Of a stretch of 64,000 nucleotides of DNA, positions 12,201 through 24,339 are shown piece by piece (positions within the stretch are counted from its first letter, which is position 1; each line of letters begins with the position of its first letter). The position numbers and the translations under genes were made by a program. The DNA lies in assembly GCA_013397845.1 (NCBI GenBank), contig VZTG01008548.1:186001-250000 (forward strand), written 5' to 3'. The stretch comes from Melanocharis versteri (taxonomy: Eukaryota > Chordata > Aves > Passeriformes > Melanocharitidae). Under the pieces are notes generated by a model. That model saw only the letters and a list, made by a program, of their open reading frames with translations, made no database searches and was not told the origin of the DNA.

Positions 12201-14041
12201 ATAGGCAGGGCAGAAATAGAATTGCAGAGTACTGGTGTGCAGGAGCCATATGTCATTGACAGGCAGCAGTCCTTTTTGGATATTTGCTCTCCCTGACCTG
12301 GCAGGAGGCATTTAAAAGAAAGCAAGTTTTTTTCCAAAACAACACCACCCGCTGCACAACCAGCCAAACACTACTCCCCCTTCTCCCGGCATTCCTGCTG
12401 GAGTGGGGATGGGGGTGGATGCCTTCCTACCCTTTCAGAAACTGAGTTGATTTTCTTCTTCCCATCTCTTCAAAAAGCAGGCAAGCAGGTTTTTCTTCAT
12501 AACACATCCTTTTCCATTCAGGAGGAGGTGAGCTGTGTACTGCCCACCTCCCGTATGACATGCAGATGAACATCAAAGGAGGTCCCTTTTTGTGGGATGC
12601 TCTCCCGACGATTGTATCCTACAAATTTTAGTTTGCCAAATGTTACTCCAGGCCCAACGCACATGAATTGCAGACTGGCCCTGTCGTGCTCCAAGATCCT
12701 GCCAGCTCTCAGGCTCCTGACATGGTGAAGCCTGGCCTGGCTGATTTTTGTTTCTGGCTTTAAACACACGTGCAATGACCCTGTAAAAGAGAAGGGCTGG
12801 GGAAGGCTTTGCTCCATTCTGCCACTTCGGTGCCTCACAGCAGTCTTGGGACACATTTCCCAGTGCCAAGAAGGGGTGTGTGTGCCCCTCATCACTTCAC
12901 CCACAGCACAAGTGCAGCAGGTGACCATTCAGCCACCGCACTGTGAACCGGAGATAACACTGCAGAAGTCTGGGCACCTCTCACCTTTTTCTGCTTTGGC
13001 AATTCTTCATTGGCTCACTCAACTTTGGAACAAAACCAATCTGTCCACACCTCAGAGCTGCTAGGGATCTGCTTTATGGCTGAATAACTTGCTTGAGACT
13101 TTTGAACTTTTATCTCCCTTCCACCTGATCAAAGAGTGGGACCTCAGTTGCATTCTAAATGTTGAATAGCACCAATTTACTATGGATATAAACAGCACAT
13201 ATTCATTATCAGAGCCATATAGATTGGGGGCATGTATGTGGATAGTGCATACTTGAAAAAAAAATCATTTCTTTAGTTTCTCAAGTAATTTTTTTTTAAA
13301 AAACTGTTTAGTACTGTGCTGTCATATAGACCAAATATTCAGTGATTTAAGCTCAGAAGTACTGCTTGTAGCATTTCCAAAATGTGAAAGGTCTGCAAAA
13401 TGTAGTAAGTGCTCAGCAACAGAAAGATACCAGAATGGAACATGGGACAAGGAAGCAGGAAAACAGTGCAGGGTGTGACTTGAAAGAAAGCAGACCAGGA
13501 GAATAACTACAAAAAAGAGGGAAGAGGTTAAAGATAAAGGAGATGCATGAGTAGGTGAAATATTTCAAGTAGTTTCATGATTTGTGTGACTCATAGCTGA
13601 AAAGTCTGAAGCTGCCTCTCTTAATTCAACCCCCAGTTTTCTCTTGACAGCCTGTGAACCTCTTCAGTTCAGCACCCGACCCTTTCTCCCTGCACCTCAC
13701 TAAGAGCCGCCTGCCCCTTCTGCCCCCAGCACATCTTCCAGCCTTCAAAACTCTTGGAGAACCTTCAAATGGCTGCTCAGCCTGTGTACTGCCCCTGTAT
13801 CATCCATGGAATCAGGACGTGATCCCTGCTACTGACCCTTCAGCACTCAAAAATAAGAGAGCTCAGGAGCATCCTGAGCCGCTGGGTTTGTTGCTGCTGT
13901 GGTTTGAACCCGAATTATGGCACTGGTGAGAGGACAGGTGTGCAGGAGGGTGTTTGAAATCTTAAATGGATCTCTTTGCATTTCCTTTAGCAATTTGGTC
14001 TTTTTTAAGAATCGCTGAGCCATGATGACAAGGGCAAAACT
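9221..14041. other. Non-coding stretch downstream of CpG island
   Basis: No exon can be supported. The sequence turns AT-rich again by about 9.35 kb. Reverse-strand frames at 12518-12928 and 12573-12869 overlap each other and look like chance. If the island drives a plus-strand transcript, this would be its first intron. Confidence 0.6.
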
Positions 14042-14069
14042 AATGTAAATACAGCATTGTATTTACATT
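14042..14069. repeat. 11-bp perfect inverted repeat with 6-base loop
   Basis: AATGTAAATAC (14042-14052) is followed by AGCATT and then its exact reverse complement GTATTTACATT (14059-14069). Each arm holds GTAAATA, which matches the forkhead (FOX) consensus GTAAAYA, so the site reads as two FOX half-sites facing each other. The hairpin is too short for a microRNA precursor. Function is inferred only from the motif. Confidence 0.75.
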
Positions 14070-17000
14070 GTTTGCTGCATAGCAAACTTTTGCATTCATA
14101 CAAACCCAAGGAAGAATGCATTTGCTGTGGTAACTGTGATTTGCCAGAGCTAATGAACCTGACTCTGCTCTTCAGTTTGATTTGTCTTTTTAACATACTT
14201 GGCAGCAGGGGACCTTATGACCCTTCAGGGAAATTAAAACTCTTAAAGCTCATATGTCTGGCCTTTCCTGTCAAAACAGTGTTGTCATTGAGCTATTGCT
14301 CTTTCTCTTACAGGCCAAAATCAAACTCCAAAGCCAATAAGATCCTCAATGGAGTTTGTTCCGTTTGGTTGGTTGGTTGGTTTTTAACTAAACACAGAAA
14401 TCTCAAAATGACAAATCAATATCTTTTAATTAAAAATTTAAAAAGAAAACACGTAAATGAACCCGTGGAATCAGGGAGTTTTTCAGACAGCTACAACCAA
14501 AACTCAAGTTCCTTTACCTCCCAGACACATAGGCATATACGTGATTTTTTTTTTTAATGTGCAATGTGAGAAGCCTTACATACATTTACAGAATAGATCG
14601 TGTAGGAAATTTTAAGAGACAAATTGCAATTAGGTGCTAAATTCTCACAGGCAATGGAAGATTTCCCTTGTGTGATTAATGGTTAATCTGCAAATGTATC
14701 TCTTCTTCCTTAGCTGTTAAATTCTCTGTTTATGTTTATGTTTAAATTCAGGTTTTCTGTTTTAATTCGTATTTTATGCTTCTTCTCCATATGTGGGTGA
14801 GGACGCTTTAGCCTCATTTTGTAGAAACTCTGTTTAAGATACTGTGCTGCCTCTTTGAGCATCTGAGATCACTCTGTGAATCTTAAATGCTTAAGCTCAT
14901 CAAGCACATTTGAGAGGCACTGAAATCCAAAAAGTATTAAGCCCTTAGAAGTATTCTGAAACTAGGCAGCCAGTTAAGAGCTGTGGTTAATGCTTCAGTG
15001 AGGTAAAAAGTGCAGCACTTCATATGAGACCTCAAAGTCCAGACAGGGTCTCAACCTCAAGACACAAATCCATACAAAATCAGGCTTCATTGATCCCCCT
15101 GTTCAGAGAACCACTATAGAAATGAGAGAGAGAGGTTTCTATAGCATATATATCCCTAGAGTGTCTACTCAGCTTTTGTATGAGGGAGCTACTGTAATGT
15201 AATGACTTTCTCATATGATTATATTGTCATTTGCAAAAAGAGATATTTGCATATATGTGTACACAGATATGAAAGGTCGCCTTTTGTTTTAATTACAGTG
15301 TCAGTATCTCTCGCTGCCTCCATGTGAACAGACCTTAGCCTCACATAATCTCTTTGATGAAGGAAAAATACAAAACATGCTGAACATTTTAAGTTTTCAG
15401 CATAAACCTGGATCTATGTTGACAAGCTTTTCCCAGGGATAGTAACATCAGTAAAATATTTTCATTCCAGTTTCCTGAGAGGTTGGAAAAACCAACAAAA
15501 GAATAGCATGAGATAGATTGCCAAAAATAATATTACCATTTTAGACATGAAACCATCTCACAACATCATGTGAGTATTGAAATGCTTTAAAACATTTTCT
15601 TTAATTTGATTTGTTTGTATTTGTTCTGGGTTTTGTTTTAACTATGCCTGATTTTTCCCGCTGAATAAGAGGACTGCATCTGTTGAACAGAAACAGGGAG
15701 GCAGAAGACTGGAAAAGAAAATCATGTCTGATTGGGGGTTCAGAAGACAGTCTGCACTGTACGAGGGATGGTGTAATTTTGCTTACTGACCAGATAGGTT
15801 TCTCTGGTGTTGTTAAGAATAGAGTTAAAGGTGGTGAAGTACAGCCATACCAGCAGTAGCAGAGATAATGAGGCTGTGGACAAGTCCAGGTGGCTTTGTC
15901 CTTTCCATTGGGGTGGTGGTAATGGAGGGAAGGCTCACTCCAGCAGGTCTGCTGGCATAGGCAAAACTCCAGGGTGAGATACTGCCTTCCACACCTGCTA
16001 GTGCAGGAAGGCAGTGACCGTGTACCTAGGGTGTAGTAAATGGATTTGAATGGATCCACATAAGGGCATTTTCAGCTCTGTGTCCAGAGCTTCGGCTTGA
16101 TGAGCCCTCAAATCTCACTCCAACAGCACTCCCGGGATTCCTGACCATTCACTTGTCCTGTGGGATAGCTGTTCAAAGGGACTGTGGGAAAACAGGATCA
16201 AAACAATCTTGTCATTCAAGGAAGTAGCAGACAGCAAGGGCAGGGCTGGGGAAGGAGAGGTGGCTGGCCAAAACAGCTCTCCCTGCGCTGATTTCTACAG
16301 CACACCTGGAGAAAAGAAGAAATGTTCTTGGCCCTGCCCATCATAATCTCTTCCCCTTTCAGTCTCATCTAACTGTTTATGAGCACCTCAGGAGACTTCT
16401 GAAGGGCAACAGGAGTCCAGGGAGTTAAAGAAATTGGGATAGGAGGCCAGTTTCCCATAAGACATCAACATGGATCCAGTTGAGGTCATCCATGGAAGAT
16501 TACGGATGTTGGCTTGTGGAGAGGTGGGTTTTACGGGAACCTGAGAGGTGTACTTCTCCATGCGAGCACTAGCTCTGGGGTCTGCATGCATTTATCTGTC
16601 TGAAATGTGTTTAGATCACCTGGAGCAGCCAGAACTGTAAAACAAGACTCTTACAGTCCAGTCTCCCCACAAGCCACATCAGCAGCTGTGTAAAACCTCC
16701 TGGAAGAGGGTCACAGTAAGCACACAGCATTGTACATCCGAAAGACATGAGACGATTCTTTCTTTCCCACAAGAAAAAAACGTTCCCTCTCACTGAATCC
16801 CTGGAAAAATGCCTTTTTTGTACTTTGCCTGCGAGACATTTACAGTATTTTCTGAAAATCAGATACACTACCATTGTAAACAGTTATATCTGTAACTGCA
16901 ATGAAATAAAATTATGCATTCATATAAAGATAAGCTATTTCTAGCAAAATACCAAACCAAATAAATCTAATTAACAAGTTGATATTGAACATAGTATCTT

Positions 17001-20000
17001 ACAGACAAGCAGTTCGTAAACTCTCTAATGATGTATTAAGCAAACAACAGCATTTATCAAAGGAAATTTAAGATATTCTGCCAACTAGAGGACTTGGCTA
17101 AACTAATACATTTGTAGCTGGATCTAATTATTGAATTAGAGTTTCAAAAATGCTGTAATGGCAGCCTGCCTGGACTGTTGTGGTTAGACAATAGCAATTC
17201 TTCCCTTTTCTTCCAGTGTTTTCATTCATTTGCAGCACAATTTTTGAAGAATAGAGCTTGGAAGCCAGTCCAGCATCCCACATCACAATTAACAGTCAAA
17301 CCTATAGGATAATAATTACGACATTCATTATTGCCCCAATCTTATACATGACTGGTTCAATACAGTCAGATGCTTACAGCTAGATACTTATTTCTAAACA
17401 TTGTCCTCAGCAGCAATTTAAAAAAAACAAAACAAACAAAAACCTAAGAGACACTAAAGAGAAAAATATTGAATTACATATTTGAGTTTCTCTTTCCCAA
17501 TTCTTGCCAAACTGTATTTGTTTCAGGGAGACAGATCTGCAGTTTAATTAAGACCTAGCTAGCTTTCTGGTAATAATAAACTAATGGACTGGTAAACTAC
17601 TTTTACTGGTGTGTGGTGACTCCATCTCTAATACTGTTTGGTTCTTCTGACTTGTTAGAGGAGGAAAGAGTAAATACCTGATGTCAATCTTTCAAAGGTT
17701 AAAGTGTCTCACTTCCCACAGATTTTCAACAAGCTAATAAAAGTCACCCGGGAAAAGAGGAATGTAGGGGGCTGGAGAAGGCTAATAAAAATAGGATGAA
17801 ATGTAGTGACTCTCCCCAAAGCTTGTATTAGGCTTGTATTACAAGCCAAGAACATCTTCCTATCAGCTTTCACTGAAGCTGACAGTCAGTAAAAACTTGA
17901 TTAGTAATTTAGTAATTCATGAAAAATTCTATTTTGGTAAGTAAGAATGCTGTCTGAATGGGAAGTTACTAAAACTAATTGGGTCATGTAAAACCAGACA
18001 GTTTGTCTGTGAGGCCTACTGACAAAGATGAGCCAGCTTGGGGAATGGATGAGAATTACTCTCTTTTAGAACTTTGAAGCACATTGGATCTCATTAAAAA
18101 CCAAATAAATGCATTTCAAAATGGAGAATAAAGTAATGAACCAGTTCCTCACACTGATCCTTCACCTTTGGGTTCTAGCCATCTGTAGTAGTCTATCTAC
18201 ACAAGAACCAACAAACTAGGCCTCCTTTCCTGTCAATGGAGAGAAAGAAGACTTTGTAGGTTTGAATTCAGCCACTGTGTTTTGAATAAGGCAGGTCTTA
18301 CAAATGATGTTTTTAACTCCACTGACTATAAAGTGAATTAAGCAAGCACTCAAACCTAGGCATCTGCATTGCAGACACCTGAATTTTGCACTGGGTTTTC
18401 ATTCACGTTTCTGTAAAATGGGAAAAAATATAAATAAGCCACGAGAGAACATTTACATTATCCTTCATCCAAAGGCAACAAAGCTCTCAGGTAAATATCT
18501 AACATACATGCCCTACATATTCATTGTCTTGGTTATCAACGACATGCCTTAATAAAATAAACAGGGTTTACTTTTTGTTACATCACATCTAAACAATAAA
18601 TTGATTTAAAACTCTTTGTTAGGATCTCCAAGACAGACTCCGTGTCTGAAACCTTTGTGCTACCCAAGGTATAGAGAAAACAGTAACTGTAGGGTAAGGC
18701 ATACACAAACAGATCATTTGTTGTTTAACCTGCTCTCTGGAGGTTGTGTTGCTATGGATGAATACACATTACTTAGTCTGAGGACACCATTCAGCCTCAC
18801 CATGTTTCCCAGTTAGTAGGCACAACAGAAGAGGGGAGCAGTAAAGGAACGGGGAGTAAAATCACGTTTGCATTCTTCTACAGACTCCAACATGCATAAA
18901 AGAGCTCACAGGTGTATTGAAGGTAGTGAAATAAACCAGAGTTCATCTAGTCTCAACAACACTGTGGTGAGACTGCCGGACTAAAACTGCCAAATTCTTC
19001 CGTTTTTCTTCTTTAGAACTGTCACAGATAATCTCTGGTCAAGTAGCTAGCCAGGTGCTGCTTGCCAGCCCTGATATCAGGATTATGGACATCACAACCA
19101 TCATTTCATTAGGACACCAGCCATAAACCCCGAGCCTCTGGCTTGGCCACAAAGACTTCAACAACTACCAAGGTCTGCTAAAATGCAAATGTCTTCTTCC
19201 CCAGAGGAAAACATGAGGGGCTTGTGCAGCATTAGCACTGACAGCACTGACAGTCAGCACACTGACTACCATAAGGCTCTGCCTTCCTACCATTTGCATA
19301 TACCTCCCTACTTTCTGCCACTGTACGGGTTCCCCTGCCAGAGGCATGAAACCAAAGTACCAACTGGCAGAAAATAAAAGCTGAGGTTGTCCCGTATTCC
19401 CACAAACCTTCCTGCCCACATCCCTCCACTGATACTGCCAAATCTCACCTCAGGCCTTCCTATGATTCACAGATGGTTTAATGACTTCTGAGCAGACAGA
19501 TCTTGTGATCAAAAGAGCACCAGAAATGCAAAGTAGCATAAAAGGACACCACTACATACAGCATTCCACCAAGGCTTCCAGTGCCCATTATCGTCAATCT
19601 GCACAAAGTTTCACATACTGAGGAGAGGGCATGAAACAAGTACTTGACTACATCAGTTACTTCTCCTCCATCAGGATAAGCAGGTGCCACTTGACAGAAA
19701 TTGCTGACATGGAACCCACAGGACAAGGCTCTCTTTAAAGACACTGTTTGGCATGCAAAGTGTCCTGGGTGCATGGGTAACAATCTGCTATTGACTATGG
19801 TTAACCCTTCTCCATTCTTCCTAAACAATAACCCAGGTTGAAGTGTAGCTGTGTATAAATAAAGCAGAATGGGTATAGTCAGATCCAGGACTTGGATGTG
19901 AAACCATTTCAGTGGATGCAAAATCTCCTCTAGTCAGTGGCTAGACAGTAAACATCTCTTCTCACACTCCTGGAACTACCCAAAGCATTTGGTGCTGTCT

Positions 20001-23000
20001 CAGAGGCACATTTCCTTTTCCTGAGATAAAAAGGCAAAAGTCCAGCGTAACAATCTGAAATGGTCTGAGCTTTTTCTCCAGCAAGACACTCAAAAAATAA
20101 TGAAAGAAAACTGCAGCTTTATCAGAAACTTTCACACAGCTCTTTTTCAGTGTCTACAAGCCATCACTATGTATAGTAGTTGGAAAACCAAGACTTACAT
20201 TCCAAGTTGTTACTTGGAAAGTCATTTGTATCACCTTTCCAGACATTGCATAGCATCATCTAGCAGTCATTCCTGGCTGGCTAGGAAACTTGTCTCTGGT
20301 AGATTATAATCTGGTTTTAGTAAATCATGCTTTGATCATCCATCAACTGATTATAGCATGCAGTGTATGTTCACAGGAAACAGCAGTTACTATAAAACAC
20401 TGCCAGGCACCTTCTCGGAAAAGCAGGCTCTCACACGCATGCCACATTTTGCTACCGAAAGAAGCCATCCTGGTGTACACAGCTCTTCCTTCAGGAGGAA
20501 TGCACAGTAAAGCACACCATGGATCTGAGTCAATTTATGCAGCACCGTGCCAGAATGTGCCCTATAAGAACCCCACACAAGTGGGGGGATATGTTTATGA
20601 ACACTCATGCTCAGCTGAAAGACTGCAAGTGATGACAAATTGAAATTACTTTTGAAATTGATTTCAACACTTAATCATGCTCACAGTTAAAACTTTGCTT
20701 TTTAGAAAGATATTTATAACAGGCATTTTAGTCATCTAATTAAAATGTGATTCAGAACTCATGAGCCTGAGAGCCCAGCTTCCCCGCATGTCCAAAGGGA
20801 AAGACATGAATACTAGCACGTGGCTTAGGGCACTAAAACAGTTGAGTAGAATCAGACAGTGTAAATATCTATCTTTGCCTTCATTAGTTTAAGATAACCT
20901 AAAGCCATGTCCCAGTTCAGTTTGGTCACCTAAACACAATTACTTTTGATATAGCAAAGAAGTGTTGAAGCAGAGCAAAGCTGTTGTAGACATAGTGAGA
21001 GTCACACTACTGCCACACGCAATCAGTAGCACAGCTGGAACTTCAGCCCACACTTCTGCTCCTTGCTGGCTTGGGATAGGCTTAAGTATGTACTTATGCC
21101 CTGCTCAATGGGGCCTGCAGAAACAGATTCCAGCTGTCATAACAATGCTTTTGTCTCTGGCACACATCCATGCAAGGGACTCCAGCTTCTCCGATTTCCT
21201 GAGCATTGCTAGTTTCCTGGAAAAGCTGGAAGCATCACAACATTCTTCCCCATTTCTCTGCCAACCTGCACTGCAGGTCAAAGGGTTCAAGTGGCTTCAT
21301 TCATTTTTATCAGAGTTTCTCTTTTATTTCTGAAAAAGTGTAAAGAAATATCCAGGAATTCTAGATAACAGCACTTCATTTCTTGTCCACTGTCCCATGG
21401 CAAAACTAAGCATTGCAAACAATTTGCCTCATGTTCAGCACATACTGACTTCAGTGGCTATTTCTTCAGTCACTAAACTCATTTTGTGTTCTTAATAGAA
21501 TAGCTGTTTTCCAGCAGATCCAGTGGAGTATGACTTTGGGGCAACCCTAGGGGCTGCTCTGCAGAATGCAATGCTGCTCTCTTCTCATAGCAGCGCAACA
21601 CTGGCTCATGCTGGTGTAGCCAGGGGGCCTGAAGATGTTCAAAAGCCACTGAGATTTCCACACTTCTGGCAGCTGCTGTCCCCGCTTATCTCCCACCCTT
21701 GTCATTCTCCTGTTTTATCCCAGCGTAAGGCTCAGGAGAAGAAACAACTGACTAAACAGAATTATCTCAGGAGGAGAGCAGCCTTCAAGGTCAGCACAGG
21801 TAGGCAACTTGCTTTTTCTCTGTATCAACAGCACAACTGTTTCAGTTTCACATCTCACTGGCAAAATCAGGAGCAGAACAATGTGAGGCTGCCTCGGCTT
21901 TCTGAATGCTTGAGCATGTGTTCTCTGTCTGCTCCCAGGTGGCTTTAAAGCACAATCACTGTCTTTTGTTGATGATGTTTTGCTTTCTGAAAGATTGAAT
22001 TCTACATCCTGGCTTTCAAAAACCCAGTTCACAGTGTTCTGTCTTTGCCTGCTCTAGTGCATATAGAGGCAGTAGCAAAATGCCAGCGTGGGAGTCAGTG
22101 TAGTGTGACTGCTGCAGTTTTGACACTCAGCCATGCAGAAGGCTTTGGTCCATACAGGAAATAGTTTTCTAACTCCTCCACATATACTTTTCTGTTGGCA
22201 ATTCTTTGCAGGTTTTTGTTTCCCTCACCTGCAGCTTTACAAATGAATCACCAACACAAATCGGACTCTCCTTATGAATCTTTTAAACAGCCCAGCTAGA
22301 AACCACTTCATATTCAAGAGGGGAGAAAAGTTAAAATCTAACCCCCCATTGACAGGCTTTTAGAAAAGCATGTCGTGGTACAATGTCACCTTACCTTTGC
22401 TCTTGAGGCTGACGCTTCTGAGAAAAATATGTAATGAACACAATGATAATGCATAGATATATTCACACAGCATATGCACCTTGAAGGAGTGCTTACCCTT
22501 ACTTCCTTTTTTCTTTTGGTTTTGGTTGGTTTTTTTGGCATGCCCCTCTAACTCCCTATGTTTAAAATCTGCACCACATCTTAGGACAGACTTAACTGTG
22601 ACCTTGGTGTAGCATGGAAGCTCCCTCTATTACCTGCCAGGCAAGAAAGAGCCAGAAGAACCATTCATTACTATCAGATTACAGTACAGAAAAAAAAACA
22701 GGGATCAAGAAATGCCCACCAAATGCTGCTTTGAGAAATGAGGCATAAGGTGTCTCCACCACCTTGGGCTGGTCAAGATAGTGAAATCTGACTACATCAT
22801 GAATTGTGAGTCTTGGAAGTATGTGGTCCACCACAACTCTCAGCAGTTTCAGAAAGTAAGAGGGCTATCTGAAATAGAGAACTGGCATTTCAAAAGATCC
22901 CGTGAAACACGGTTTTGTAAATTTGGGGTTCACTGTATGAAATTATTTCATTTTGACTACATAACCTGATTATCAAGCAGATATGTAACATAAAATGATA

Positions 23001-23926
23001 TAATAATGCTGCTACTGCTCCTTGCATCCTTTAATAAAATCCAAAACAATGAGTGCTTACTAATATAGTGAAGCAGGTTGTTTGATACAATTGAAAAATC
23101 TGCCTAATATCAATAAACCAAGCACAGTCAGGTATTTCTTTTCAACCTGCTAAAGTTCTATCAAAATTCAAAGGCTCTTGTGAAATTTTTTTATTTGAAA
23201 AAAGGATGCACTGCTGCAGGGGAAATACCTCCTTCTTTAGTCAAGCAGTGAAACTACGTAGAGTAGCAGAAGCACTTATAGTGTCTGCTAACCACAAATA
23301 CTTTTGTGTATATACAGGTCTTATTCCTGTACAAATCCATACTTTGCTGGTCTTGGCTTCAGTCCCTTCACTTTCAGCCTTAGTCTTTCCCACATTCCCC
23401 CTTTTCAAAGATTTCTGGAAACCCGAAGGAGATTTAAACAAGAAAAATAAGCTATTAGTCTTTGAGAAACACAGCTACTTTCTCAAAAAAATCTCAAAAT
23501 GGAAGGCAGGCTGAATAATCAGATTCTGATTTTATTTAGACAATTTGTTAAATTCCGTAAGTCCTGAATATTCTGCTCCAAGTTACCTCCATCACAGGAG
23601 AGAGAAGCAGTAGCAGAATTTAAGCATGGTTCAGAAATGGCCAATACTAGATGGATGAAAAGCTGGACCATTGGGTTCAAAAGACAACATTCAGCAGTCA
23701 GTATATTAGCAACTGGTTGTGAATGACAATACCAGTGCTGGCACTGTCGAACATCTTCCTCAGCCACCTGGACAAGAGGGATGGAGTGCACCCCCTGTAA
23801 ACACACAGGTCAAACCAATAAAGTCAGCATGTGGAAAGACACAGCTCTCCTCTGTGGTGTTGGTGAAGCCATTGTGCCCAGTTTTACATCCTGCAGAAGA
23901 GAAGTGAGATCTAAAAAATGGTGTGA
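14070..23926. other. Long gene-free stretch
   Basis: No coding exon, RNA gene or transposon is recognised. Local features are a (GGTT)4 run at 14364-14380 and a short duplication with hairpin at 17821-17847. AT-rich segments at about 16.9-18.2 kb carry many TAATTA-like motifs, and a T/G-rich patch lies at 22507-22537. The 166-codon plus frame at 14057-14557 is rich in lysine, leucine and serine, has no domain and spans the hairpin and tetranucleotide run, so I treat it as chance. Confidence 0.65.
17821..17847. repeat. 11-base tandem duplication forming a hairpin
   Basis: GCTTGTATTA occurs at 17821-17830 and again at 17832-17841. The second copy forms the left part of a perfect 7-bp stem, GGCTTGT/ACAAGCC (17831-17837 and 17841-17847), with loop ATT. 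It is a small structure, probably of replication-slippage origin. Confidence 0.7.
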
Positions 23927-24339
23927 GCTCGGCAGAGGGCTGCCAAGATGACTGGGGTTGGGGTCCTGCCAGCCAAGCGAGGCTGAGAGAACTAAGCCTG
24001 TCCAGCCTGGAAGAGAGATGCCCTCAGCGGGAACCTAACAGCAACCTGGCAAGGCCTTTGGAGGACTACGGCAAAGATGGGTCCTTTCAGAGGTGCACAG
24101 TAAAGGGACAAGAGGCAACAGAAACAAGTTTCAGCTAGGGAAATTCTGGTTGGTTGGATGGATGGAAAACAGTTCCACTGTGAAGACAGTTAAGCAATGA
24201 AAAAAAATCTGGTTTCCATAGAGATACTCAAATTTGAATAAAGGCTCTGAGCAACTTGTGACTTTGAACCTGGCCATGTTCTGACTGGGGGCTAGGACCA
24301 GAAGTCCTTTTCAACCTAATTTGGTTTGTGATTCTGTGG
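23927..24339 (+). mobile_element. CR1 LINE 3' segment, decayed
   Basis: The plus strand follows the 3' part of a CR1 element. It starts near the CGGCAGAGGGCTGCCAAGATG block of late ORF2, passes AGATACTCAAA...GCTCTGAGCAACTTG and CCTTTTCAACCTAATT, and ends in GTGATTCTGTG, the terminal octamer of CR1 subfamilies with a TCTGTG tail. The reading frame is broken by many changes, and the middle (24.12-24.21 kb) is poorly conserved. It is older than the copies at 6.6 and 59.5 kb judging by divergence. Confidence 0.88.

Noticed and set aside
14057..14557. 166-codon plus-strand open frame
   Set aside because: Length is near the chance maximum for 64 kb in six frames. Composition is low-complexity in places, it runs through a hairpin and a GGTT repeat, and it shows no domain.
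19478..19921. 147-codon reverse frame that could suggest a retroviral envelope remnant
   Set aside because: No LTR, primer-binding site or recognisable retroviral motif is present nearby, and the length fits chance.
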